The notes beneath the pieces are model-generated. The model did no database searches and was not told the DNA's origin. It saw nothing but the letters and a program-made list of their open reading frames with translations. From Petrosia ficiformis (Eukaryota > Porifera > Demospongiae > Haplosclerida > Petrosiidae): DNA of 64,000 nt. Made by a program: the position numbers and the translations under genes. Shown here in pieces: positions 26,685 to 39,754 of the stretch. The first letter of the stretch is position 1, and each line of letters opens with the position of its first letter. The stretch lies in NCBI GenBank assembly GCA_947044365.1, contig OX345646.1:3542827-3606826 (forward strand). The letters run 5' to 3'.

Positions 26685-27059
26685 ATAACAAATTTCAAGC
26701 AATTTTTTATCCTAGGACAAAATATTGCAGGGGACAAAAAATTGTGTGACAGATCGGTTTGTATTCCGTGTATGTGATATGAATCTAAGCTGAGTTGAGA
26801 AGAATGAAGAACTTTAAATGTTTATTAATGTAAATTTTACAGCGAGGGTTCTGCACTTCAGTGCATTCATTATGTACATGAATCCTCAGAAATGGCTATT
26901 ATCTGTCTATATAGAAGATATGGTTATGAATATTAGCTCATATATGTCACTTGTAAAATTATGTTTATCGTTTTGACTGTTAAGTGTTTGTATATAAACA
27001 TTTCTTAAGTGTATTTAAAGTGGTATTTACTGTTATGACTGTTATGTAACTTATTGTCA

Positions 27060-28710
27060 AGTGATTATATATACTATGTAGTGAGTATTATATACATGTA
27101 CATGTACATACATTAACTACATTAGTGAGTATTATATACATGTACATACATTAACTACACTAGTGAGTATAATATACATGTACATACAGTAGCCTTCAAT
27201 AAAAAGTTCCCGTTACGTAGATGTAATACGCAAGTACTTCTTACGTATTACGGTTGAAAATACGTTCGCACGTCAAGCCCGCACCGTATACCGTAACGCG
27301 TACTTACGTAGATAAAACGTTATTAAAATTAATTTTAATAGTTATTAATTATTGCATGTGTACCGATATTGGCTCTTCAAGGCATACCGTCACAAAGATA
27401 CCACGAAAGATAGTATTTAAACTGCAATGTGTTGTAGCAGTAAGGCTAAGAGATTGTAAACAATGAAAAACAAAGCAGGAAAGTTTAACAAAAATGGGCG
27501 TCAACCACGGACTACGAGCTATGAATGAAGACTGTGAAGTCTACAGTGTTTACAGCTGCTGTGATGATATGAAGTCTGGACTGTACTAGAAGAGTTCTTT
27601 GTTTTGTTTGTTTTATGTTTCACATCAATAATAATAAACAGTATACTAATCATTATTGTTTCAGCAACGGGTGTGGTCACTATTATAAAATTATAATTAT
27701 TAATTAATTTGATATTAAAACTAATAAAGTCATCTTATTATATTTTAAAGTCACATTATAATTACTGATATATCTTCATATTTTTTGTACTGTTAATCTC
27801 AGCTTGCACACTGACTAATCCTTTCATCTCTTAGATTTCTGGTATCTCATAGGATAGATTAAAATAATGAATGTTGTCATAAACACAGAATTACTAATTG
27901 CATTTAGCAATATTTGGAGGTTGAAAACTTGTAAACTCCTCGTCTACTAGACTACTTACTATAAATCCCTCTTCGAACAGCTTATTGGAAATTGACGGCG
28001 CTCTTAGTCCATCGGCGTAAAAACTGAGAATCCTCTGTTTGATATATATAGAGAAGACCATATTGTAGGTTTGTAGCTCTGATAAGAACAGTAAATAGTA
28101 AAATTAGTATCCTAACAAACTAGCAAGTAAGACAATCTCCAACACCTAAAACACTAACGTGCTCATGTGAGCATGAGGGGCGGAGATATTTCTCAGTCAC
28201 GTGAAGGTTAGTTTACCGTAATACGTTGCATATAACGTTGCTAAACCGTAAAACTTATGTAATACGTTTCAAAATACGTAGAACGGTGCGTACTAAAGTA
28301 CTCACGTACTACTTTTACGTAACGGGAACTTTTTATTGAAGGCTACTGTACATTAACTACACTAGTGAGTATTATATACATGTACATACATTAACTACAC
28401 TAGTGAGTATTATATACATGTACATACATTAACTACACTAGTGAGTATTATATACATGTACATACATTAACTACACTAGTGAGTATTATATACATGTACA
28501 TACATTAACTACACTAGTGAGTATTATATACATGTACATACATTAACTACACTAGTGAGTATTATATACATGTACATACATTAACTACACTAGTGAGTAT
28601 TATATACATGTACATACATTAACTAGTATTATATACATGTACATACATTAACTACACTAGTGAGTATTATATACATGTACATACATTAACTAGTATTATA
28701 TACATGTACA
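27060..28710. repeat. 38-bp minisatellite split by a transposon
   Basis: The unit contains ATTAACTACACTAGTGAGTA then TTATATACATGTACAT. About three copies precede and about ten follow the element at 27187-28348. Two units near the right end have lost an internal CACTAGTGAG step. The array existed before the insertion. Confidence 0.85.
27187..28348. mobile_element. 1162-bp Tc1/mariner-type non-autonomous element
   Basis: The inverted repeats are about 33 bp with no mismatch (CAGTAGCCTTCAATAAAAAG then TTCCCGTTACGTA) and then continue imperfectly with CGTATTAC-type words. TA lies on both sides (27185-27186 and 28349-28350), and removal of the element plus one TA restores the minisatellite unit exactly. 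The interior has no transposase; the one 70-residue frame lacks motifs. Confidence 0.9.
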
Positions 28711-29833
28711 TGTTACTACATATACACTAGTCAGAATTGCATACATTGTACAAATATACTAATAGGGATTTTTAATGAATTTATGAAAGGTAAGTGAAAT
28801 AATTAAAGGTAGTTGGCAAACAGTCTGGATAACATGGAAAATGATGATTTAGGACCCTTAAAAAGGGTAATGTAGTATACTTTGGAAGTAATTTACTTTT
28901 TATAATACAACTAAATTAACAATTAATTCTTTTTAATCATAGATTAGCAACAAAGATGATTTAAAATCACATTGAGAATAGCAAGATGGTGGACTCATCA
29001 AACTGTGTAAATACAAAACAATAAATGAATATTTTTTTATTTTATTTTTTGTAACCAATATCATTTAAAACTGATTCTGAAACTATTTTGAAAAATACGA
29101 AATTAAAGGTTTTCATAATTTAATTATCGAGAGTATGCTTTTATATGATAATTGTAAGTTATTTGTCACTTGTACTGAAATGGTTATATTTCTTGAAAGT
29201 CAACGGAAGTGTGTGTGGTTTGAATAGGTTAATTCACATAAGGGTAGGAGTGTTCACAAATGAAGAACAGTCAATTTGCCAGTGGTGTGGAAACAGCCAG
29301 TCATGCAGGATATTGTCTGATAAACCAAATGAATATCCAGTAAATTGAAACTCAACTGTATGTATAGACATTATGAGAAGCAGGTCAACAGTACCAGTAG
29401 TGCAAATACATGTACATCAAAATGTATATAGCAGTCAACTCAATATTTCCCACATGCCTGCAGTGTGCATTAGTGATTAGTTGAAGGGCTCAGCTGCAGA
29501 CGTATATAAAGTGGGTTAACCCCGAATTATCATTTTCATTCCACTAATACTAGTTTAATCGTATATATAATTATTATTATATACTTCCTTTTTCATACTC
29601 CCCTATAGCTATATCGCACATCTTCTCTCCTCACACAGTGACTATACGTACCAGTTAAAGAAATTGTTTTTTGACAAAATAAAATACAAATCATAAATTT
29701 AAAAATAAAATTACGAAATAATTATTATTAAAATGTTTCATGATTGCTAATATTAATTCTACTAACAGTATGTAAATATACTCTTCATTCAGTTTCAATA
29801 TTATTTTGTTGATTATTGATCACATCAATCACT
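28711..29833. other. Intergenic DNA downstream of gene B
   Basis: Contains the block at 28930-29040 paralogous to 5815-5920, and at 29273-29330 a fragment (GTGTGGAAACAGCCAGTCAT) of the small element found complete at 47133-47298. No gene is seen. Confidence 0.45.
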
Positions 29834-32800
29834 TCATAATCCTGTATAAGAGAAAAGATTATTATATAATAATACATATTTGGTGTTTCAAACTAACATA
29901 ACATGTACACACACATATACACAATAATAATACTCACCTGATAATTGTTTCAACATGTCATCAGCAATTCTTGTTAATCCTGCATTTTGCTGTATCTTTA
30001 ATACCTCACAGAACTTTACAAATATATCTGGTCTGTTGAAGACTTTCAGAGATCTGTAGACTTCATCTACTAGCTTGCTGGCTTTCTCTAGTCGAGATAG
30101 GCTTAAAGTGGTTAGTACGTTATCTTTGACTGGATAAGGAATAAGATCAGCTGCCCACAAGTCATTGGCTAACTTGCTGGTATCAGAAATAATACCCAGT
30201 AATTCTGAGGTATGCTTCTTGAGTATAATATGAGGAGATATGTCTTTTGTAGGTAACGAGTTGATGTCAGAAGTGGTAGTGACTTTGAGTGGTGTGGTTA
30301 ACACAGGAACTGCACAAAGAAAGTATAATTATGTTTAATTATGAATTACCAGTATAGTACCTGTAGTGTGTGGTGTTGTATGGGAGGATGTTACATGTTG
30401 AGAGTTTGTTCCTTTGTCTCTTTGGATAGGATCATGTGCTCCTAGTTATACAAATACACAATTAACACTACATGATAGCAAATATTGTAGTATTCTAAGT
30501 ATAATTAACAATGATATTGATTTAGTACATATAAAATGCATTGTTACTATCACATATATTACACTAAGAGAGTTGAAGAAAGTCATATAGTAATATACAC
30601 GTACATGTACATACACTAGCTGAAAGTCCAAACTAATTACCAGTTAACTGGTCTTACTATTACAACCTCAAAGAAGAGCATGCAAGATTATATACTAATC
30701 ATGAGTTTTGCATAAGCGAGTGGTATCATCACATATAATGCTTTGTCATATGATTATTCTTTCCTATGAAGATAATAATCTGAAGATGTGTACACTATAT
30801 ATGATCCTTTTCTACAAGAATAAAGAAAATAAACATCATTTTATCCTTGTATGCTCTTCTGTCTAACGTAGATGTAATAGACCATAACTTATAATTGGAT
30901 AATTTATAATTTATTATGCTATTCATTAACCACATGGCATAATTATTACTAACACATTATTAGTGAAACTTACCATGATCATCAGTGTAGGGTGAAAACC
31001 AGGCAAGGTGTCGCTCATCAGTCAATTTGACAGGAGGAAGCTTCTTCTGTTCTGTGCATGTAGCAACCATTATCCCATCTACGTATGATAGCTTAGAAGG
31101 ATGTAGAGGAACTGAATTCTCATGTTTATTCTGACATAGTAGGGTGGGAACAACGTCTGCAACAGAACTATCATAATGTAATGTATCAGCACATGTAGGT
31201 AGGACATCCATTATTGATTGAAGTAACTTTCTGCAATGACTTCCAGGTAATCCTGTGTAGTACAGCTCCAGCCAATCGTAGCTATCCACTAGGACAACAG
31301 ATCCATTCATGTCATCACAATCCAGATGTATTGCATATCTAAGCTGTTGTACTGAAGAGTCTAAAGACATCTTTGGGGCATTTTCTTTCCCCATGAGAGC
31401 AACTGCTAAAGCAAGGAATAGGTCCTGTGTAAGAGAGAATGGTTAAAAAACATTGAAAGGAATTAATAATAATTTTATGTACAATGTAGTTCACAAAATT
31501 CCATTAAAAATCTAAAGGGTCGTGTTACTTTTAATCTTGGCATTTCTTTACTACCTCAATATAACCATACAACTAGTAAAAGAGTATTATCACATCATAT
31601 GTCTGCTGAAAGTTTGTAGCGCAAGCCTAATCAACCTTTTTCCCTATAATCTTATAATAAATCTGAACCACTTATACAATAAGATCCGTATAGCCCATGT
31701 GATTAAAACATGCCTAAGGGTATGAAGAATTGAATAATGAAGTACATTGTAAGAGACAATTTTACCTGTGGTATCATCTTGTTCTTAAAGAGTAGAACAA
31801 GAGGTTCACAGGTTTGAGTGAGTTCTCTCTTTTCTTCTTTGGAGAGATGAAGAGGGGGTAGACCTGATGGAAGAAAATAACGAATAGGAGCGGAAGACTT
31901 CTTGACTGGAGCAATGATGAATAAATACTGGAGGAGTTGAATGAGGTGATCATTTGTGAAGAGATCGGGTATGAACTCAAGAGACAGGTAGTGAAGTAAC
32001 TCCTCTGAAAACAGTCCTTCACGACGCAGCTTTCTCTGCATGTCGGGTGGAAGAACGACACCTTTTGCAAGTAATTCTTGTGGATAGTCAACAAAAGACA
32101 CTCTAACAAGTGAAGTGACTATATCAAGAAGGTATTGCGGGTTAGTAAATACCACATGAGGGAGAACATGGAAATAGAGGAATAAGCTAAGTGAGTTCAA
32201 ATATTCAATACACTGGGAAACCTCTTGCTTCCCCATTCCTAGTTTGATACCAATCTGTTCACAGGTATCCAATGTCACCATACCATGTGCTACCTTTAGT
32301 GACTCTTCTTTCACCTTAACCTCAAACATGTACCATCGTATAGGAATTTTGATAGGAATGGGCTTGTTACTATTAGTGATACGATGACGAATCTCTAATG
32401 ATATTTTTTCACGACTCCACCAGCACATATTATCAACAGGGAAGATAAGTTCCTCGTTGTGTTCATTGTAGAACACAAGATGCTCTTTGTATTCTCTCAG
32501 AGCATGAACCAACTGTCGATTCTTCTCTGCAAGTGGTTCAATAGATTTTAAGAAGCCCTTGATACCATGTGTATGATCATGGTATGTGCCGATTAGAAGG
32601 AACAAAGGCTTTATTTCTATTAATCTCTTGCTCAATGTGTATTTCGAAGAGACAATAGAACGTACAAATGATTGAATGAGTTGTATATATGTCATTTGTA
32701 GTACTGCTGGTTGAGTCAACTCTTTACCATTGATAGAGTAGGCAAAAGTGGGTTTATCATTGAGACGTTGTGTTAATTTCAAGACAATGATATTGATTAC

Positions 32801-35800
32801 ATTGCCATGAATGAAGACTCGTGATATATCAGTAAATTGTGGTTGTCCACCACTATCCAAAACATTGATCCAGGTAGATTGATAGAGAGCACCTGATGTT
32901 TTACCTTGTGCTAACGATTGGAGAACTTCTTTGGGGAAGTGCGAAGGGTCTGGAATTAATTTGGAAAGAACAACATCCTCATTATCCATATCTGTATGAG
33001 CAGGAGTAGATGTAATGTCTTCTACTGTTGTTGGTGAAAGTGAAAGGATGGCTTGACGTTTATATATTTCACCTTCTCCCTCAATACATGATGGATCCCC
33101 AACTACAGATGTAATCTGAGCTATACTGGTTTGTTGATGACTGGAGATTGGTGCGATCTCTTCCCTATCAAAGGAACCAAGCAATCGAGCTGCTTCTGCC
33201 ATCATTAGCTTCAACTCTGGAATGCCAATTGTACTCCATACATTCCCTTCATCATGAGCAGCTACTCTTTGAATGGCACGTATTGGACGATTACCTATTG
33301 GTGTACTGTGGTGATGCTTAGGAGGTTTCCAATTAAACAGGAGGTGTAAGAACGATGTCTTCCCTGTTGCAGGAGGACCCATGATTGCAATCCTCAGGAT
33401 ATTAATATCAATCCATCCTTCTTGCATTGCATGGGAGAAGATTGCTTTGGTTTTCTCTGAAATAAAATGGAATTTAAAAGTGAATGATTTAATTGCTCTT
33501 ATATTGCAATCTGTTGTACATTAATATTTATTCCGGTCTATCTACATGGAAAATCATGTGATCATTAATCTAGTGCAGAGGAAAAAACACACATCACAAC
33601 ACATGTACCACCACACACAAAATATACATATAATTATAGTATGTAATTCATATCTGTAAAATATAATTTTAAAATAATTTAAAAACCCACAAAGACTTAC
33701 AAATAACTGCAGAATATTTAAAAGCTACAGTGGCTTATAAAGTTTAACAGATGTGATGGCTAAGAAAAGTTAACAGCTGTAATGAGTTAGAAATTAGAAT
33801 GAAGATTTAGGAACAGCTACAATGGCTTAGAGAGGAATAGAGCACTCAATGCCCAGTCTTAAGACTTGTGAATAGTGGGTGAAAATTGTACAAGAAAAGA
33901 TCTCAAAATCCTCATGTTACTTTCATGAATATGTACTGATGATATTACCCCTTAAGACTACATTGAATACAAAAGGCTTTAGCTATAATCAAAAGGCTTT
34001 AGCTATAATATACATGTATATTAGTTTAGACACATTAGTATTAATACTGAAGACTCATTTTTTCCTCTGAAATGGAGAATGAAAACACTCATTTTCACTC
34101 TCATTTTACTATATTCAAGTACATTTATTCCCATCTCATGTAGCATAAGGATCCTTAGACTCTCTAGATATATACATGAATACATATATCCCATGAGATT
34201 AGTACTATTTTGAATTGGGATGACCCTATAATACTTTTATTATCATGGACAAAGTACCTCTTTCAGATTTCAGACCCATATTAATACACATGAATAATAC
34301 ACAAACAGAAGTAGATGAAGCAGGTTGATACATTTAATTAGTTAAAGGTGATCATGTATGCTTCTTGAAATTCTATGCATCCAGAGTGACTGAAAAGATG
34401 ATCTAAAAAGCGCAAATATTTTAGCTCCTAGATTATTCATTAGGGTGTGGCTAAATGTGTACTTGTTTAATATTATACATATTCTCAATGTTACTTCCTT
34501 TCAATTATTTGTCGGCTAATATTATACATTCAAGTCGCTATGAGTGTCATGAGTAAAGAAGGGGGTGCAAATGCGCCCTCTGGATCTGACACTATAACAA
34601 TTTCATGTACATGTGTACATATACTATGGATAATGTGTTGTATCCACAAACTACACAGAATAAAAGTAATTTAAAATATTTCATGTGACAATTGGGATTG
34701 TACTACCTATTGTATCAATTCATGTGTTCATATACAGGTATGTATTTAGTATGTATGTGATGATATGAATGATTAAAACGAACTGACCTGCTTCAATAAA
34801 TACTGCTCTCATCTCTGGTGTATCTGCTTTGTGACGAGCAGTAAAACCAAACTATAGTATAGAATAGTTAATTATGCAGTTTATAATAATGATAATAATT
34901 ATCCAGGATAGTATGGGTTTAGCTACACCATTTTTCCTGCTCTAATTTAACTTCAATAGTGTGTGTTTGGCTATGTATACCATAATTCTAATTATACAAA
35001 ATATTTACATTTTATTATGGTTATCCTTACACAGGGGTAGTCACTTTTATGATTCAATACTATGCACTGTAACTACACTAATTACACATGTATTCATTAT
35101 TATGTCTACAAAACCAATTACAAGTATAGAATATACAGTATGTATACAAGGTTTTCATTATTACTAGTGAAGAATAATAATAATAATGATCTTCTAATTA
35201 CTCCTCAGTAAGTTTTACACTTCATAATCATAAAACTGTGAATACTTTTATTTCATTATGGGATATCCTCTGAGACATACATGTACAACATAGAATACAT
35301 GTTAGCAAAAATATCCTTGAGCTTGTATTGTTATAATTATACTAATCCTCTAACACATATATTATAATGCTCAACCACAGAACACTATATGATGATACCG
35401 TTGTCATGTGTCTAGTGTATAAAGGATATGTTGTTCAAGTGAACATGACAATGTAGATATAATTATACATATCAAACCATACTGTGAAATAAATATGATT
35501 CACAGTATATACCTGAAGATTCAATGAGTTGTTCAAAGAAAATAGATACAGTAGAAGTCATAAAAAAGTTAACGTTTCGTAATCGTTCTACGATCGTTTT
35601 ACGGCTCCATTCGTTGCAAATTACGGTTGCAATCGTTTTAAAAAAAGAATCTGATCGTTCGCATTAATAATTTACTTGGGCGTTTCTGTTTTGCCTAAAA
35701 ATATGTGGGGGGGAGCGTTTAACATATTATTCTTTTCACCTCCATAACTCTCGTATTTTATGAGACTGAAGATTCTAACTTTCTTTGCTGAACAGAAGAG

Positions 35801-37946
35801 ATGTTAACAAAGCCAATGATGTCAAACTTATGCTTCGTTATCACCAGGAAGAGTCCAAGGCGAGCGCTTGAAAGTATAGTGGTACCACGGGCAATGCCCA
35901 CCTCTGTACAACCTTGTATAACTTAGCAATGACTTTTAACTCACATATTTAGACAGAAGACCTTCTAAGAAAGCCACAGATACCAAACTCATGCTCCGTT
36001 AGCTGCAAGAAAGCAGCAAGGCGAGCGTTTGAAAGTGTAAGTAGTCACCATATTTGGCGTTCATGTGATTTCTTGTTGAAACGCGCATGCGCAAAGATTT
36101 CTTTAACGTTTTTAAATCGTAAAAACGATTAGAAATCGTAAAAACGATTAGAAATCGTAAAAACGGAACGAATCAGAGAACGATGGTAAAACGATTACGA
36201 AACGTTAACTTTTTTATGACCTCTACTGTATTACATTGATTACACATATTTGTAGTTTGTTTAATAATTATGAAACAAATCATTACCTTATTAGGTATAT
36301 TTGTCTGTGCACCAGCCATTATAAGCAGACGAACCACTTCAACTTTATTCTCAGCTACTGCTAGATGAAGAGGTGTACGTCCAAACTGACATAGAAAGAC
36401 AAAATAAATAGTCATAATAATTACAATAGTACTTAATGATTATAACATAAAACTTTGTGATCTTAACTATAATTAGTTAATTATAACTTTGGGTACAATT
36501 TCCACATGTATATGAAATCTTGGTTGATATTACATATAATTTGTATATTCATTTATAGTATTCATGTATTATTATATTAGTTGAGAATTAATTAATGGAT
36601 TATCACTATTAGAAGACAACAAATAAATTAATAAACCAAACTTAACAAGTGTTATTATAACTATTAGAAGAATTAATTAACTAACTTAATTGAAGCTGAG
36701 GAAGAGCATTATTTTGAAATGATGGCGAGGATTTATAGAGCGTGTAAATTAGAAAAAATCAAGAAATGGTAGAAATTATAGTAGTCTAGGTACATGTATT
36801 ATGAAACATCAGAATGTTTCTTATGAAGGTAAATACTATGTGGATAGATGTATATCAACTCATTAGATATCACATAGTAAATTTGTACACATGTATGTAC
36901 ATTATAAGAATTAATGATCACTGACAAATTACAAGCAGTTAGATGGCTGTCTATCTCATCACACCAGAAGTCACCTGACAATTTTATTGTACGTACATGA
37001 TAATAGTATGTTGTCATAGCAACTAGTCTGTGAGTACTAGTTTTGTTTCATTATGGGATAACATATGAGACATAATTATATCTACATAACAGTTAGTGAC
37101 AAAATTACTTTGCTTTGGATTGATATATGGTAATCTAGTACTGTACTCTATCTAACATTCATATAATACTCAACTACAGGACATTATAAACTGTGTGTCT
37201 ACTGTACAAAGGAGAATTATGTTGTTCAAATGAACATGACAATGTAGATAATGACTGTATTTATACATATGAAGCCATACTGTGAACTAAATGTGGTTCA
37301 CAATATATACATGATGATTCAATGAACCGTTAACTGTTCATTATCATTGTTTGCTTAATGTAAAAAAAATTAATCATTACCTTGGCAAGAGAGTCTAAGT
37401 TAGCATTAGCATCAATTAATATACGAGCCACCTGAACATTATTGTAAAATGCAGCTATATGAAGAGGAGTCCATCTAAACTGATATTGAAAGTCAAATAA
37501 ATAGTACAGTAAAAAACCAATGTGATACAAAATGTTTGTGATATTATAATTATAATAGTTAGTTAAACATAACTCTGCATACATGTTACACATGAATAGG
37601 ATATCTTACTTGATATTTCATATAGTTGACTTAATTGTAGTATTAGTTGAGGAGTACTGAATTATCACTATTATATTAAATTAATCAACCAACTTAATAG
37701 TTTGAAATAATGGTGAGTGTTTATAGTTTATAAATGTTATACTATCATGTCATCACAAATGTGGACATTCTCTGAGATTAGTATGAAATTTGCCTTAATA
37801 CTATGATCTTTGACTATCACCTTTTCTCAGATATTTGGCAAGTGGATGGCTGAGGATGTGACTAGGAGATATGTCCTATATTACCTACATGTAAGTCTAG
37901 TTACACACTCGCTTTTGACAGATATACCGTGTATATATATATAATA

Positions 37947-37978
<32 letters not shown>

Positions 37979-39689
37979 ACATGGCTTCGAGGTGTGTATC
38001 AGCAATATCAGACCTGAACCCCGAGATAGCAGCCAGAGGCGAAGCCGAGGGCTGCTATTGAGTGGTGAAGGGTTGATATTGCTGATACACACCAAGAAGC
38101 CATGCTATATATATTATATTCTATACCTAACATGTACATCAATGTTACCTGACATCTACAGTTCTACGCTCCTTTTTCCAAATCTTTTCAATTTACAAAT
38201 TGACTGCGCATGCTCAGACTGATGCAATCTATTATGAATATCATTATAGGTCTTATTTCAGCCCTGTGGTTTCATATCCACATGTGGTTGGGTGTATATC
38301 GCGTATAAAACACCTGTTCGTAACTTTGATGTGACTGTTCGCTGTGGTATATATATATATTATATATACATGTACGTAAGTAAATTATATGTATGTACAT
38401 TACTATTTTACTCTGTATCGGTATAATAGGTTCGTATTTAAGTACCCTGATAAGAAAAGACTTAAGTTTTGTAATTAGCAAATAGCCCTTTTTTGAGCAT
38501 TTGCAATTTCAAATATTCACAAATGCTACTTACTATACCACCCACTATCAATCCAAACAAAATCATGCATTTAGTTGTTTAGTCAACATAATATATAGAG
38601 TTCATTTTTGAAAGCAGTATGAAGGGTCACCATATCTTCATTTGTTTACCTTTGCCTTTTCTAATTCCTCTAAATCACTTAGTACAAACAGATTCACATT
38701 TATCAACAAATGGCTTCACTAATTAAATTGTTTGCTGAATCAATGGCAGAAGATAGGACACTCAAATATTGTGTTCCCATTGAACAAAATCTGTCTTAAT
38801 TCAAGTAATGATACAATCACATCATGTGTATTCACATGCTTTCCTACAGCACCTTCATTTACAATACTTTAGTGATTTTTGTTTTCATGAATGGCATTAT
38901 TCACAACAAGATATAATTATGGAGAACAAAAGTATCTCTAGGTTTGGTTTTAGAATTGTGTGGTGTACGACATTCAGTAATCTGGCATGGCTGACTTTCT
39001 TATGCCTCAAACACAACAGTTTATTACAATTATTAATTTGATTATCTATTCTGCTTTTTGGAACTTTAGCGGATATGGGTTTCAATAATTAATAATACTT
39101 CCTGTTATTCATGATATTTATTACTTTACACGTTTTCCACCACAAATAATTGATTATTGGAATGTTTGTTCTGTTCGCCATGCTTGAACCAAGGAAGTTG
39201 GACTGTCAGCAACCACAAAAATGTGATTTCTGTTAGCAGGAGCACATGATGAAAAAAGTAAGCAGTTTATAGTGAGCTGAAATGTATAGGAGTATTCAGG
39301 TACACATCGCTCTGTTCTAATACAACGTCTGCCCCATATTTCACTTGAAGGGAGTGAAGGTGTCTGCCTACTGTTTATTCAATCTATTTTGTTGAGAGGT
39401 TGTCGCAAAGTGTGGGAATTCCATTGTTTGTACATGTAGCGGCCATTGTTACTACAGTGAAAATACAAAATTAAATAGAAAAGTGGCCCGAACACTTTGT
39501 AGCCCTAATGCATTTATGTCTAATTTCAGATGTATGTGAAATTTTAGCTGAAAGAAGTTCTTCCGAAGATCTGTTTAAAGGAATAGTTGTCTTGTATGTA
39601 GCTGTAATATTTTCTTGTAAAACAATAGTAACTAAAAAAAGTCATGAATATCATTACCGAGCTAGAGTGCCACCTTAACTGTGTATAGA

Positions 39690-39754
<65 letters not shown>

